From positions 2,649,683 to 2,713,682 of the forward strand of contig NZ_WHOY01000031.1 in NCBI RefSeq assembly GCF_009765445.1: a DNA stretch of 64,000 bases. The letters run 5' to 3'. A program made the position numbers and the translations under genes. This stretch comes from Pantoea sp. BAV 3049. Its GTDB lineage: Bacteria > Pseudomonadota > Gammaproteobacteria > Enterobacterales > Enterobacteriaceae. Positions 18,463 to 26,758 of this stretch are shown piece after piece (positions within the stretch are counted from its first letter, which is position 1; each line of letters opens with the position of its first letter). Below the pieces are notes generated by a model, which was given only the letters and a program-made list of their open reading frames with translations, had not been told where the DNA came from and made no database searches.

Positions 18463-18711
18463 TCAGCTTTTGACTTTGCGGTAGATCCACAGCACCACGA
18501 TCGCGCCAATCACGGCGACCACAAAGCTGCCAAAGTTGAAGCCATCCACCTTTCCGAAGCCAAAGAAGGTACTGATCCAGCCACCCACTACGGCACCCAC
18601 CACCCCCAGGATCACGGTGATGATGAAACCACCGCCATCACGACCAGGCATGATCCATTTAGCGATGATCCCGGCGACCAGACCAAAAATGATCCATGAC
18701 AAAATACCCAT
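18463..18711 (-). CDS. ymgE: GlsB/YeaQ/YmgE family membrane protein
   Basis: An 82-residue transglycosylase-associated (GlsB/YeaQ) small inner-membrane protein with three hydrophobic segments: ILSWIIFGLVAGIIAKW, FIITVILGVVGAVVGGW and FGSFVVAVIGAIVVLWIY. The PGRDGGG loop between the first two is typical of the family. Members are linked to general stress responses, with no known enzymatic activity. The symbol follows gene order: in E. coli ymgE sits between treA and ycgR, as here apart from the receptor insertion. Confidence 0.85.
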   Translation of the reverse strand: MGILSWIIFGLVAGIIAKWIMPGRDGGGFIITVILGVVGAVVGGWISTFFGFGKVDGFNFGSFVVAVIGAIVVLWIYRKVKS

Positions 18712-18805
18712 TTACTGCTCCTTTGTTTTTCCTGTTAAGACGGCATTAGTATAGGCCAGGATTATAACTCTGTGATTTAAATCCAAACTTTTTTTCAGAC
18801 AAGTC

Positions 18806-18832
18806 TAAAGGCTTACGCCGCGCTGCCGATAA
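18806..18832 (+). promoter_or_regulatory. Sigma-28 (FliA) promoter of ycgR
   Basis: TAAA at 18806-18809, then exactly 15 bp, then GCCGATAA at 18825-18832. This is a consensus flagellar class 3 promoter, 54 bp before the ycgR start codon. Confidence 0.85.
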
Positions 18833-18885
18833 TTCGTCCTGTCACCACTGACAGCGCGTTTTTTGACATTCAACTGGAGTCGAAT

Positions 18886-19623
18886 GTGAAAGAAGAAGAT
18901 AAAGAACAGTACCTCAAGCGTGGCCCGCTGGCCGTGCTGGGCGTTTTGAAGAATCTGCTGAAGAACGAAACGCCAGTGATGGTTTCACACAGCAGAGGAC
19001 AGTTTATTACCAAATTGCTCTCCGCCGACCAGGACCGCCTGGTGGTCGATTACGGCAGCAATGACTACGACAACCAGCTGGCGTTGGAGGCTCAGGAGCT
19101 GCATCTGACAGCGGAAACGCACGGTGCAAAAGTGGAGTTTGCTCTCAGCTCGCTTGAAGCCGCCAGCCATGACGGGCTGCCCGCGTTTGGTGCCGACCTG
19201 CCAGACTTGCTGTGGATGATCCAGCGCCGCGAGTTTTTCCGCGTCTCTGCCCCACTCGATCCGGTCTTTTACTGCTACGTGAACTGGCCGGACGGCAGCG
19301 GCGAAGGCCGGATGCGTCTGCAGGATCTATCGCTGGGCGGGATTGGCGTGCTGGGTGACTCTACCGTACCAGCAGGCCTGAAAGGCGGAGAACAGTTCAG
19401 GCAACTGCGCGTGGAGCTGGGTGAATATGGTCGTTTTGAAGTGGATGCGCAGTTGATCAACGTCGGGAAACGCAGCGTGGTGGGCAATAAAAATGAAACT
19501 GTGGTGACTCCCCGTCTCAGCTTCCGTTTTGTCACCATGAATGCCGGGCAGGAACGTCAGCTGCAGCAGGTGATCTTCTCGCTGGAGAGGCTGGCCCGTG
19601 ATAAAGCCAACCGCTTCCAGTAA
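18886..19623 (+). CDS. ycgR: Flagellar brake protein YcgR
   Basis: A 245-residue cyclic-di-GMP receptor (E. coli protein 244). An N-terminal YcgR domain (about 1-110) is followed by a PilZ domain with the ligand motif RREFFR (about residue 107) and D-x-S-x-x-G in QDLSLGGIG (about 148). Bound to c-di-GMP it interacts with the flagellar motor and slows swimming. The start is a GTG with GGAG upstream. The consensus sigma-28 promoter just upstream shows that it is expressed with late flagellar genes, so the strain is likely motile. Confidence 0.93.
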   Translation: MKEEDKEQYLKRGPLAVLGVLKNLLKNETPVMVSHSRGQFITKLLSADQDRLVVDYGSNDYDNQLALEAQELHLTAETHGAKVEFALSSLEAASHDGLPAFGADLPDLLWMIQRREFFRVSAPLDPVFYCYVNWPDGSGEGRMRLQDLSLGGIGVLGDSTVPAGLKGGEQFRQLRVELGEYGRFEVDAQLINVGKRSVVGNKNETVVTPRLSFRFVTMNAGQERQLQQVIFSLERLARDKANRFQ

Positions 19624-19652
19624 CGCTGTTCTTCGGGCCGCCGCCGCAGCCC

Positions 19653-19841
19653 TTAGCCCCCAGATAATTTGTCCTCAAGCACCCTCTCATCTTTTAACTC
19701 TTCAGGCGTTTTCAGGAATGGCGTTAACACCGCACTGAGCATATACAGAACAGTGAAAATGCTCAGTACGCCCCCGGCTGCCTGGCTTCCGTAGAAGGCA
19801 CCGGCGATTGGTTTTGCCTGTAAGGTCAGCGCGCATTCCAT
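19653..19841 (-). pseudogene. Remnant of an integral membrane transporter C-terminus
   Basis: A 62-codon open frame whose product has one hydrophobic segment (GGVLSIFTVLYMLSAVLTPFL) and a charged tail (KTPEELKDERVLEDKL). It looks like the last helix and cytoplasmic tail of a transporter, but no upstream part continues beyond 19841. The region between ycgR and emtA is otherwise non-coding in relatives. It may be a decayed gene end or a chance frame; the parent family is not recognised. Confidence 0.25.
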
Positions 19842-19957
19842 TCAGAAATATGGCGGGCAGAGTTCGTTCCCTTCACTGGCCGGGCTGAAAAGCGAGCTGG
19901 CAACGGCACATGTCTGGCAGGAAGCTGGCGGGCTGGAAATCAGCCCGCCGCTGAACA

Positions 19958-20593
19958 TCAGATGGTGCGGTAAGCCGTGGTGACTTTCCACAGATAGCGT
20001 GGGGCCTGAGCGGCCGGATGTTTATCCTGCACGTGCTGATAAAACTCTTCCGGCGTCATCGAGTTAATCATCGCAATCGCCCGATCCCTGTCGCGGGAGA
20101 AGGTTCTCAACAGCGCACCTGCGCCGTTGGCATAGGAAACAATCGTCGCATAGCGCATTGTTTCCGGATTACGGATGCCGGACAGCGACTGGTCCTGCAG
20201 GATTTTCAGGTAGGCCGTGCCGATATCAATGTTCTTCACCGGGTCACGCAGCTCCGAGCTGGTAGGCTGGCCACGTCGTCCCTGCACCCGATACACTTCA
20301 CGCCCCGCCGTTGAGGCTTTAATCTGCATCAATCCAATGGCATTCGACTTGCTGACTACCGTTGGATTGCCGCCCGATTCGACCGAAATAATCGCGTCAA
20401 CCAGCTTCTGATCGATGCCATAGTTATGGGCCGCATTCTCGGTAAACAGTGACCAGGCCTGCGCCACCTTTTCCGGTGGGGCTTTGGTCAGCGGCGTTTG
20501 CTGCTGCTGAGTCACTGTCTGTTTGTGGGGTTCACTGGCGCAGCCCGCCAGCAGTAACACACCCAGTATCGAAACTGTTTTCACGCTTCTCAC
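19958..20593 (-). CDS. emtA: Membrane-bound lytic transglycosylase EmtA (MltE)
   Basis: A 211-residue outer-membrane lipoprotein: signal peptide and lipobox LLLAGC (Cys about residue 18). The SLT lytic transglycosylase domain has the catalytic Glu in SVESGGNP (about 72), then SNAIGLMQIKAS. C-terminal AYLKILQDQ and YATIVSYANG belong to the fold. It makes endolytic cuts in peptidoglycan, forming 1,6-anhydromuropeptides. It is divergent from ldcA, which recycles the released tetrapeptides, the same pairing as in E. coli. The N-terminal linker is Gln-rich. Confidence 0.92.
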   Translation of the reverse strand: MRSVKTVSILGVLLLAGCASEPHKQTVTQQQQTPLTKAPPEKVAQAWSLFTENAAHNYGIDQKLVDAIISVESGGNPTVVSKSNAIGLMQIKASTAGREVYRVQGRRGQPTSSELRDPVKNIDIGTAYLKILQDQSLSGIRNPETMRYATIVSYANGAGALLRTFSRDRDRAIAMINSMTPEEFYQHVQDKHPAAQAPRYLWKVTTAYRTI

Positions 20594-20875
20594 GCTATAT
20601 TCATCCTCAGAGCCTTAGCCTCGCGCTTTATCATATCTGCTGCCGGGCAAGAGAAAATTACCGTAACTCTGAATTTCACCGGGGTGAGAGTGACTTCAGA
20701 GCGGCTTTTCGTCATCATCAGTCGTATTGGACCGCCAGTGGCGTAAAATGATTCACCAGCGCTGCATAAAAATCACACAATTTGCAGCAAAAGGCGACTT
20801 TTTTTATTCCGGAGCGGAGAAAGGCTATTGAAAAACGGCCATTCCTGCGCCGCTTTGAGGGTAAAAGTGAAGATT

Positions 20876-21802
20876 ATGTCGATTACTCCCCGCTCTTTTC
20901 ATCTGATTGCTCCTTCTGGCTATTGTCATAATCAGCAGGCGGCACAGCTGGCCGTGGAACGGCTACGGGCTCAGGGGCATCAGGTTGGTAACGCTAAAGC
21001 GCTCCTCCGCCGTGAGCAACGTTTCGCGGGCAGCGATGCCGAGCGCCTGGCTGACCTCCATCAATTAATCCAGCCTGATTGCCAGCCTGATATCGTGCTG
21101 GCCGTCCGGGGCGGCTACGGCGCAACCCGCCTGCTGCCGCACTTCGATGCCACAGCGCTGGCCGCCCGTCTGGCAACCCACCCGCTGGCTATTTGCGGCC
21201 ACAGCGACTTTACTGTTATCCAACTGGCTCTGCTGCAACAGGGTGCCATTACCTTCAGTGGGCCGATGCTGGCAGGCAATTTTGGCGCTGAGGCTTTATC
21301 TGATTTCACCGTCGATCACTTTTGGCGCGCGCTGACATCGCCTAAATTTACTGTTGAGTGGCAAACGGAACGGCACGAACAGCAGGTTGATGTCTCTGGC
21401 AGGATCTGGGGCGGCAATCTGGCCATGCTGGTTTCGCTGATCGGCACGCCATGGATGCCGCAGATTGATGACGGCATTCTGGTGATCGAGGATGTGAATG
21501 AACATCCGTTTCGCGTGGAACGGATGCTGCTACAGCTGGCACAGAGCGGCTTGCTGGCACGACAAAAAGCGATCGTCACCGGGAGTTTTACCGGAGCAAA
21601 ACTGACTGATTACGACAATGGCTACGACTTTGACAGCGTCTGGACGCTGATACGTCAGGTCACTGGCCTGTCGCTGGTAACCGGTCTGGAATTTGGCCAT
21701 CACTGGAATACCGTGACGCTGCCGCTGGGCGCTCAGGGACACCTGCAGGTCAATGGCACCACCAGCAAGCTGACGCTATCAGGACACCCGACGCTGCCGT
21801 AA
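20876..21802 (+). CDS. ldcA: Murein tetrapeptide L,D-carboxypeptidase
   Basis: A 308-residue serine peptidase of family S66, cytoplasmic. It removes the terminal D-Ala from recycled murein tetrapeptides. Visible features: LIAPSGYCHN at the N-terminus, VRGGYGATRLLPHFD, the nucleophile in CGHSDFTVIQ (about residue 107), the acid in VIEDVNEHPFRVERML (about 206) and the histidine in FGHHWNTVTLP near the end. The ATG at 20876 is chosen since homologues begin there; 16 further upstream codons are open. It is divergent from emtA. Confidence 0.93.
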   Translation: MSITPRSFHLIAPSGYCHNQQAAQLAVERLRAQGHQVGNAKALLRREQRFAGSDAERLADLHQLIQPDCQPDIVLAVRGGYGATRLLPHFDATALAARLATHPLAICGHSDFTVIQLALLQQGAITFSGPMLAGNFGAEALSDFTVDHFWRALTSPKFTVEWQTERHEQQVDVSGRIWGGNLAMLVSLIGTPWMPQIDDGILVIEDVNEHPFRVERMLLQLAQSGLLARQKAIVTGSFTGAKLTDYDNGYDFDSVWTLIRQVTGLSLVTGLEFGHHWNTVTLPLGAQGHLQVNGTTSKLTLSGHPTLP

Positions 21803-21818
21803 ACATCCGGGAGCGCCC

Positions 21819-22481
21819 ATGAAGCAGCTGTATGAAGACCTCTGGGTATCCACACCGGAGTTTCCGCCCAATGAATTTGAACCAGCGCTGATGATGCATG
21901 GTTTCCTGCTGCAACATGGACGTGGCAATCTGCTGATTTCAAGGATTGAGAATCCTGAAGACCATAACGCGATTGGCGATCTTGGCGGCTCGATCCGTCA
22001 CTATCTCACCCACTGGCATGAAGCGGGACCGGGCGCCCGCCTCCTGCAACAACGCTTCAATTCCGCTCTTTACTGCCATAACCGCGCGCTGGGACCGATC
22101 AGTACATTTGCTGAGGCTGACGACACTTTTAACCAGGCCGAAGTGCACTGCGGCAGTTTTCACGTGGTGCCAACACCAGGCCACACGCCGGGTAGCACCA
22201 GCTATCTGTATGCTTCACCCTACGGCAAAACGTACCTGTTCGTTGGCGATACGGTGACGCTTTATCATGACCGATGGGTCACGGTGCTGGTGCCTGAGAG
22301 CAATGAAGCCGACCTGAAACAGTCGCTGGAGTTTTACCGCGCGCTGCGGCCAGATGTGATCCTGATGGGTACGACAACCGCACATCTCTCCTGGCAGGAG
22401 GTAACCATGCGTGAGTGGCTGGCGTTGCTGGATGAAGCGGAGAGTTCGCCGCTGGATCTGCGCCAGCGGCTGCCCGAGTAG
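21819..22481 (+). CDS. Metallo-beta-lactamase fold hydrolase, divergent active site
   Basis: A 220-residue protein of the metallo-beta-lactamase superfamily, 16 bp downstream of ldcA. The later motifs are intact: PTPGHTPGST (His, about residue 125) and VGDTVTLY (Asp, about 145). The first metal motif is degenerate: LTHWHEAGPG has the two histidines of H-x-H but not the following D-H. Only one metal may bind, or the protein is a non-hydrolytic relative. The glyoxalase II-like outline makes a small-ester hydrolase possible; substrate unknown. SD CGGGAG precedes the ATG. Confidence 0.75.
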   Translation: MKQLYEDLWVSTPEFPPNEFEPALMMHGFLLQHGRGNLLISRIENPEDHNAIGDLGGSIRHYLTHWHEAGPGARLLQQRFNSALYCHNRALGPISTFAEADDTFNQAEVHCGSFHVVPTPGHTPGSTSYLYASPYGKTYLFVGDTVTLYHDRWVTVLVPESNEADLKQSLEFYRALRPDVILMGTTTAHLSWQEVTMREWLALLDEAESSPLDLRQRLPE

Positions 22482-22487
22482 CCGGGC

Positions 22488-22900
22488 TTAAAGCGTTTTA
22501 GTCAGATAAAAGCGCTGATGAACCCGGGGATATTCCTCCAGTTGAAAGCGCACAAAGTAGCCCAGCTTTTCGTAAAAAGGCCGGGCCTGGAAACTGGCGG
22601 TATCAACCTGCGCATACACGCAGCCGCGCAGGCGAGCCTCTTCCTCAGCCGCTTTCATCAACGCCGTACCAGCCCTTGCCCGCGAAGAGACTCGCTGACC
22701 CACAGCATATTGATCCTTAGCCAGTTGCCAAGGGTAGAGCCGGTCAGTCCTGCAAGTTTGCGGCCTTCCGGTCCGTTGATAAACACCCCGATGTCTTTCA
22801 TCTCATCAACGTTGATGTGCTTTGCGTTGAAGGCAACTAACCCTGCCAGGACTTCGGCAAGATCTTCCGGCGTCGGGTTGTGCGATAAAATGACTTCCAT
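22488..22900 (-). pseudogene. GNAT N-acetyltransferase, frameshifted
   Basis: Two overlapping frames together make one GNAT protein of about 137 residues. The first (from 22900) runs to WVSESLRGQG and then hits a stop. The second frame carries on with GTALMKAAEEEARLRGC and ends FYEKLGYFVRF...TKTL. A single missing base near 22675 inside the acetyl-CoA motif (R-G-x-G-x-G/A) explains the break. It is a recent pseudogene or an assembly error; the rest of the sequence is well conserved. Confidence 0.75.
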
Positions 22901-22993
22901 CCTTAATTCTCCGTTGTGATCAAGGGACCTGATAGCAGAGGGTCACAGCTGTGGAAAGAATCAGCACAGAAACAGATTACACTTAAATCAGGA

Positions 22994-23401
22994 TCAGGAT
23001 TCTACATTCCCGGACGCATCGGTGCGTTGCAGGGTTACCGTGCTGTTCTCTTTCTCGCTGGTGCGGCTGCAGGGCACCAGCTTCTGGCCGCCACTGTAAG
23101 AGAAATAAGTTTCGTCATCGGACTTATTGACGATCATCTGGTCGCCATTGCGGAACAGCGTTATCGCCACTTTCACGCCGTTATCGGTACGGGACTGCTG
23201 GTCCCCGGCGGCTATCTGAAAGTTATCACCTGGCCACATAACGGTGGTCAGGCCATACTGGGCGTTGGTCACGGTCATGGTGGGACGACCCGGGCAGGTA
23301 ATCTGGAACTCGGTGTTAAGCATTGGCGGCGAGGCGTTCGAGCCCCAGGCCGCAATTGAGGTGCAGGCCAGTAAGCCTCCGGTGACTAGAGTGCGAATCA
23401 T
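22994..23401 (-). CDS. Predicted periplasmic protein, unknown function
   Basis: A 135-residue protein with an N-terminal signal peptide (MIRTLVTGGLLACTSIAAWG). The mature part has two cysteines (FQITCPG and LVPCSRT) that could form one disulfide, and is beta-rich with Ser/Thr. Start 23401 is preferred over the longer 23467 because it begins the signal peptide and has GGAG about 10 nt upstream. I do not recognise the family. It stands alone between the acetyltransferase pseudogene and a small lipoprotein. Confidence 0.6.
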   Translation of the reverse strand: MIRTLVTGGLLACTSIAAWGSNASPPMLNTEFQITCPGRPTMTVTNAQYGLTTVMWPGDNFQIAAGDQQSRTDNGVKVAITLFRNGDQMIVNKSDDETYFSYSGGQKLVPCSRTSEKENSTVTLQRTDASGNVES

Positions 23402-23514
23402 GGGCAGGGTTCTCCGGGCTTTCTCTCTGATTTCGTTAACATTCAGGCCAAAAAGCCTGGCACACAATTCTGCCCATGTCGCCTGGTTTACACAATCAGA
23501 CTCCGCCTGAAGTC

Positions 23515-23739
23515 TCAGTTTTTCAGGCTGCTCATCTCTTTGATATCCGCCTGGTTAACCGCCTGCTGCTTACCGTTTTCGTCGGTGTAAATCACCATGC
23601 CGGTGGCTTTATCCTCCTGCGGCTTGCCCTGCACCACCACGGTACTGCCATCTTTCATCTGCATCACATGGTCGCTGGAACACCCGGCCAGCAGCGCTGT
23701 CGTCGCCAGAATGATCGCCATAATCAGTTTGTTTTTCAT
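23515..23739 (-). CDS. YgdI/YgdR-type small lipoprotein
   Basis: A 74-residue lipoprotein of the DUF903 (YgdI/YgdR) family: signal peptide with lipobox LLAGC (Cys about 19), then the short SH3-like domain with VMQMKDGSTVVVQGKPQ, TGMVIYTDENGKQQAVNQ and DIKEM. The start at 23739 has AAGGGA 7 nt upstream. Paralogues are common in enterobacteria and localise to the envelope; the function is unknown. It is divergent from the dinI-like gene. Confidence 0.85.
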   Translation of the reverse strand: MKNKLIMAIILATTALLAGCSSDHVMQMKDGSTVVVQGKPQEDKATGMVIYTDENGKQQAVNQADIKEMSSLKN

Positions 23740-23815
23740 CATGCATTCCCTTTTGTTGTAAGACCCTAACCAGTGTAGTTCAGCATAAAAAGTTATTGAA
23801 GATTGCCGCATTTAA

Positions 23816-23831
23816 CTGTATTTTTATCCAG
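23816..23831 (+). promoter_or_regulatory. LexA box upstream of dinI
   Basis: CTG-TATTTTTATC-CAG, the exact CTG-N10-CAG SOS-box arrangement with an AT-rich spacer, 24 bp before the dinI ATG. Confidence 0.85.
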
Positions 23832-23855
23832 CACTTACAACCAGGATCCCCTCAC

Positions 23856-24101
23856 ATGTTTGTTGAACTGATTTACGATAAGCGCAACGTCGCCGGTTTG
23901 CCCAATGCGCAGGAACTGATCCTGAACGAGCTGGAGAAGCGGATCCAGCGCGTGTTTCCGGATGCCGAAGTGAAGGTCAAACCCATGCAGGCCAACGGGG
24001 TAAAAACCGATGCCAGTAAGAGTGACAAGTCAGTGATGCTGCGGATCATTGAAGAGATGTTTGATGAAGCGGACCAGTGGCTGGTCGCAGAAGAGTTTTA
24101 A
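23856..24101 (+). CDS. dinI: DinI family DNA damage-inducible protein
   Basis: An 81-residue DinI protein (the E. coli protein is 81). It starts MFVELIYDKRNV, with the conserved helix LNELEKRIQRVFPDAEVKVKPMQ and the acidic C-terminal helix IIEEMFDEADQWL that mimics DNA and contacts RecA. DinI stabilises RecA filaments and tunes SOS induction and UmuD cleavage. A LexA box overlaps the promoter. The ATG at 23856 matches homologues. Confidence 0.9.
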   Translation: MFVELIYDKRNVAGLPNAQELILNELEKRIQRVFPDAEVKVKPMQANGVKTDASKSDKSVMLRIIEEMFDEADQWLVAEEF

Positions 24102-24241
24102 GTTCTCAACGCTTTGCTGGCTTGATATTCCCGGTTAGAGCGTAAATATTGCCACTCCGCACCAGGAAGCGAATTCGTTGCCTAAAGTTTTACCGCCCTT
24201 CGCCGAAGATGTTCACAAGACCCCTCACTGAGAGCATCATT

Positions 24242-24481
24242 ATGGCTATTATTTTCATCCCTTCGCTCGCAGGGCTGCTGCTGAATGCCGAGCAGCGTAA
24301 AGGCTGTTTACTGACTCAGCAGGAAGTGGAAGCCATCCGCGACAGCGCTACCTGTATCTCCGTGCCGGACGGCATAGCGCGAAATCTGGATCCCTCCAGG
24401 GGATACACGGATATCGATCCGCAAAGATGTTGGGAACAGTGGTCACTCTCCCGCACTGCCGGTCTGGTTAAAAGCGCGTGA
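24242..24481 (+). CDS. Conserved small hypothetical protein
   Basis: A 79-residue acidic-to-neutral protein beginning MAIIFIPSLAGLLLNAEQ. It contains two cysteines (KGCLLTQQEVEAIRD and SATCISV) and a C-terminal GYTDIDPQRCWEQW. No signal peptide or domain is recognised. The text reads as a real gene: strong codon bias and a compact fold-like pattern. It sits 10 bp from the convergent 24492 gene. Function unknown. Confidence 0.55.
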   Translation: MAIIFIPSLAGLLLNAEQRKGCLLTQQEVEAIRDSATCISVPDGIARNLDPSRGYTDIDPQRCWEQWSLSRTAGLVKSA

Positions 24482-24491
24482 CCCGCAGAAA

Positions 24492-24692
24492 TTATCCTTT
24501 TGCCCTCTGGATTATTTCGGCATACAGCAGATCGTATACCTTTGCCGCATGGGCTGAGCTGTCCCGCAGCATCTGGATCGCCTCTTCCAGCGTTTGCGGC
24601 TCAATCTGACCCACAATGCGCCAACCTAAGGCAATGTTCTTCGCCTCTTCCAGTCGATTGGGCTGATGTTCAACGGACGCAGCTTCTGACAC
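24492..24692 (-). CDS. Small hypothetical protein
   Basis: A 66-residue, mostly helical soluble protein (RLEEAKNIALGWRIVGQ, LEEAIQMLRDSSAHAAKVY). The start is GTG, with a GGAG ribosome binding site 6 nt upstream. No domain recognised; convergent with the 24242 gene. Confidence 0.55.
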   Translation of the reverse strand: MSEAASVEHQPNRLEEAKNIALGWRIVGQIEPQTLEEAIQMLRDSSAHAAKVYDLLYAEIIQRAKG

Positions 24693-24952
24693 AGAATTCT
24701 CCTGATTTGAGTTTTGGCCCTATTTTACGGACCATCGTCTTGCCATCTCAACCCTTGTTTTTTTCAGTAACCTCATTTTGGCGTATATTTACGATTTTTT
24801 GACGAAAAAGGCTGTTTCCTGAGCCAAAAATGCTCCCTGCTCGCAAAAATACAGACTAATCCTGGGCGCAGAACTGCACTATTTCACCGTTTTTAGTCTA
24901 CTGCCAGCCCTTTTTTATTAAAAAAATCGCCAGTTTCATTCAGACTTAAAAA

Positions 24953-24975
24953 AAACCGCCTTTTCGGGCGGTTTC
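24953..24975 (-). terminator. Rho-independent terminator of the phage remnant
   Basis: Minus-strand reading gives the hairpin AACCGCCCGAAAAGGCGG followed by a run of eight T. It ends leftward transcription just past the tailspike remnant at 24992. Confidence 0.85.
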
Positions 24976-24991
24976 AGCTTCGGCTAATTGA

Positions 24992-25666
24992 TTAGCTAAA
25001 GTAAGGGAATTTTCGGTCAGTCCCGTTGATATTGAGGGTGATGTATCCTGCACAAGCAGTGCCATCAGGTGTTGCAGCCTCAGTCGTTGCCATGGTAACT
25101 ACGCCGTTTTCATGCGCGCCTCTCCCCGCCAATCCATTATGAAAACTTAAGCGTGTGTTAGGGGTCACTGTTCCAATAGTGGTCTCATCAGTGACCGCTG
25201 ACAGATCCGGTGTAAACAAGGAACACTTCCCGGATTCGCGGCGGTTCCTGACGGATTGGCGGTGGACAGCTTGCTGACTATTTCCAGCATCCACTGCGGA
25301 TTGACCTTCGGAAAAGCAAATTTACCGATGCGGTACCAGGTATCCGTCGTTGAGGTAGTGGTCAGCTTATAGCCGCTGTCCCCCCCCTCTTTCATCGAGC
25401 CGGTCATTACCGTGTCGTCACCCTTCGCGCCAAAGTGATAAAGATTGACCTGCCCGGTGTCGCTCATGATGCGCTTCCAGTAAAAGCCGCTGCCCTTTGC
25501 CATCGTACCTCCGTCATCGGCCAGCGTGGTGGTCCCCAGTAAACCGACAAAATCCCCCCTCCGTGGAAGGAAGAGTCCTTGTCGTAGTAACGTTGAGTGC
25601 GGCAATGTCTCCCGCTTTGGTTGGTGAGGTGGTTCTCAGATCTGCAAGGCCGTTCACTTCGATCAT
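24992..25666 (-). pseudogene. Phage tailspike/tail-fibre head-binding domain, frameshifted
   Basis: Begins at an ATG with GGAGG upstream (MIEVNGLADLRTTSPTKAGD). After ALNV the sense passes to another frame (YYDKDSSFHGGG), then to a third (DFVGLLGTTTLADDGGT, KGSGFYWKRIMSD, LYHFGAKGDD) and near 25230 to a fourth segment (KCSLFTPDLSAVTDETT to the stop). At least three frameshifts are needed. The first 100 residues match the particle-binding domain that precedes beta-helix tailspikes, including the FGAKGD signature. The large depolymerase domain is missing, so it is a decayed, truncated gene. Confidence 0.65.
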
Positions 25667-25788
25667 AATTACCTCCAGTGTGGTTTAGCGATTTACGATG
25701 GGATGCCCGGTTGGGCCAGAATGACAGGGCGTCAGAGCGACGCCCGGAGGAGTTGTTTCTGCAAACGGTCAGGCTGGTTCATTGTAAA

Positions 25789-26199
25789 TTATTTCGCGAC
25801 CAGCTTCCGGGCCAGCGCGACAATTTCTCTGAACTCGCCAACGTCGTGACCAATAAAATTGAGCAGTTTGCCCACCTTATCCAGCAGGGGATCGTTGGCG
25901 ATAAGACTGCCAGCCTGCCCGGTGCTGCTGGCGGCGGCCAGGTCGGCCTGAGCCTGTGTCAACCTGGAGTCAGTAACAGCTGCAATGGGGGTAATACTGT
26001 TAACCGCCACCGGATCCGACATCACCTGAGCGTGAAGCGAATCATAAGCGGCGGTAGCGGGAGCCGGGCCGGATGCCAGTTGTGGTTGAGTGACGGTGGT
26101 ATCCACTGCCGCTGTGGCTGGTGCAATGGTTGTGGTCTCTGGTGCTGCCTGCGGAGCAGTAGCGGTTGCTGCATCGGTATTTTGAGTGATATCAGTCAT
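25789..26199 (-). CDS. Phage-associated hypothetical protein
   Basis: A 136-residue protein. Residues 1-55 are Ala/Thr/Pro-rich and low complexity (TATAPQAAPETTTIAPATAAV). A helical C-terminal region follows (DPLLDKVGKLLNFIGHDVGE, FREIVALARKLVAK). AGAGGAAA precedes the ATG. It lies between tail and lysis remnants and looks like a small phage structural or lysis-region accessory protein. No family recognised. Confidence 0.5.
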   Translation of the reverse strand: MTDITQNTDAATATAPQAAPETTTIAPATAAVDTTVTQPQLASGPAPATAAYDSLHAQVMSDPVAVNSITPIAAVTDSRLTQAQADLAAASSTGQAGSLIANDPLLDKVGKLLNFIGHDVGEFREIVALARKLVAK

Positions 26200-26276
26200 G
26201 ATTATTTCCTCTTTACGTTTACAACGTGTTTTGCCAGCGGGCTGATGCCTGCCGGCTCTTTGCAGCGAAAGGCTGG

Positions 26277-26468
26277 CTATGGGTGCCCTCCGCTATTCAG
26301 TTTTTGTCTGGCATTGGCCAGACTGTTCTGCCGGACAAACTGTGACATCACCGCCATCGCCACCATAAAAGCCCCGATCAGACCGAGGTCGTTTTGCGGG
26401 ATAACGGCTTTCACATCCGGTAGTAACATCTGCCAGGCCTGCATGGCAGAGTCCGGGAACGACTGCAC
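26277..26468 (-). pseudogene. Phage small membrane protein fragment
   Basis: The frame gives a C-terminal piece with one hydrophobic segment (DLGLIGAFMVAMAVMSQFV). The same frame continues upstream to a stop at 26517 with no plausible start (LVGLAGVTRVCNQAW). It looks like the end of a short holin-type phage membrane protein whose start was lost when the adjacent lysozyme gene was truncated. Confidence 0.4.
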
Positions 26469-26516
26469 CCAGGCCTGATTGCAGACCCGAGTGACGCCAG
26501 CCAGGCCGACCAGGTT

Positions 26517-26693
26517 TTAAACAGCAATTTTGCGTGATGCAAAAACTCCAGCGAGTTGTGCTTCCTGATCGGCAACAGCAAATTTCGGCCTAATTTTGAT
26601 GCCACAATCCACCGTCGGAAAACCCAGCGTGTCGATAAAGGGGACATCGCGGTAGCCTTCTTCAAATTTAAGCAACGTAACTCCCTGACTCAT
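26517..26693 (-). pseudogene. Truncated phage lysozyme (GH24) remnant
   Basis: A 58-codon frame opening with MSQGVTLLKFEEGYRDVPF and then DTLGFPTVDCGIKI. This is the start of a T4/P21-type lysozyme: catalytic Glu in the KFEEGYR segment, then D-x-x-G-x-x-T, although the usual glycine of TIGxG is replaced. It stops after about a third of the normal 150-170 residues. GAGGAG sits 8 nt before the ATG, so it was once a properly expressed gene. Confidence 0.6.
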
Positions 26694-26758
26694 ATCAACT
26701 TCTCCTCTTCACAAGGCCTTTCTGTAGGCTAGTTACTGATTAAAATGATGAGGCAATA

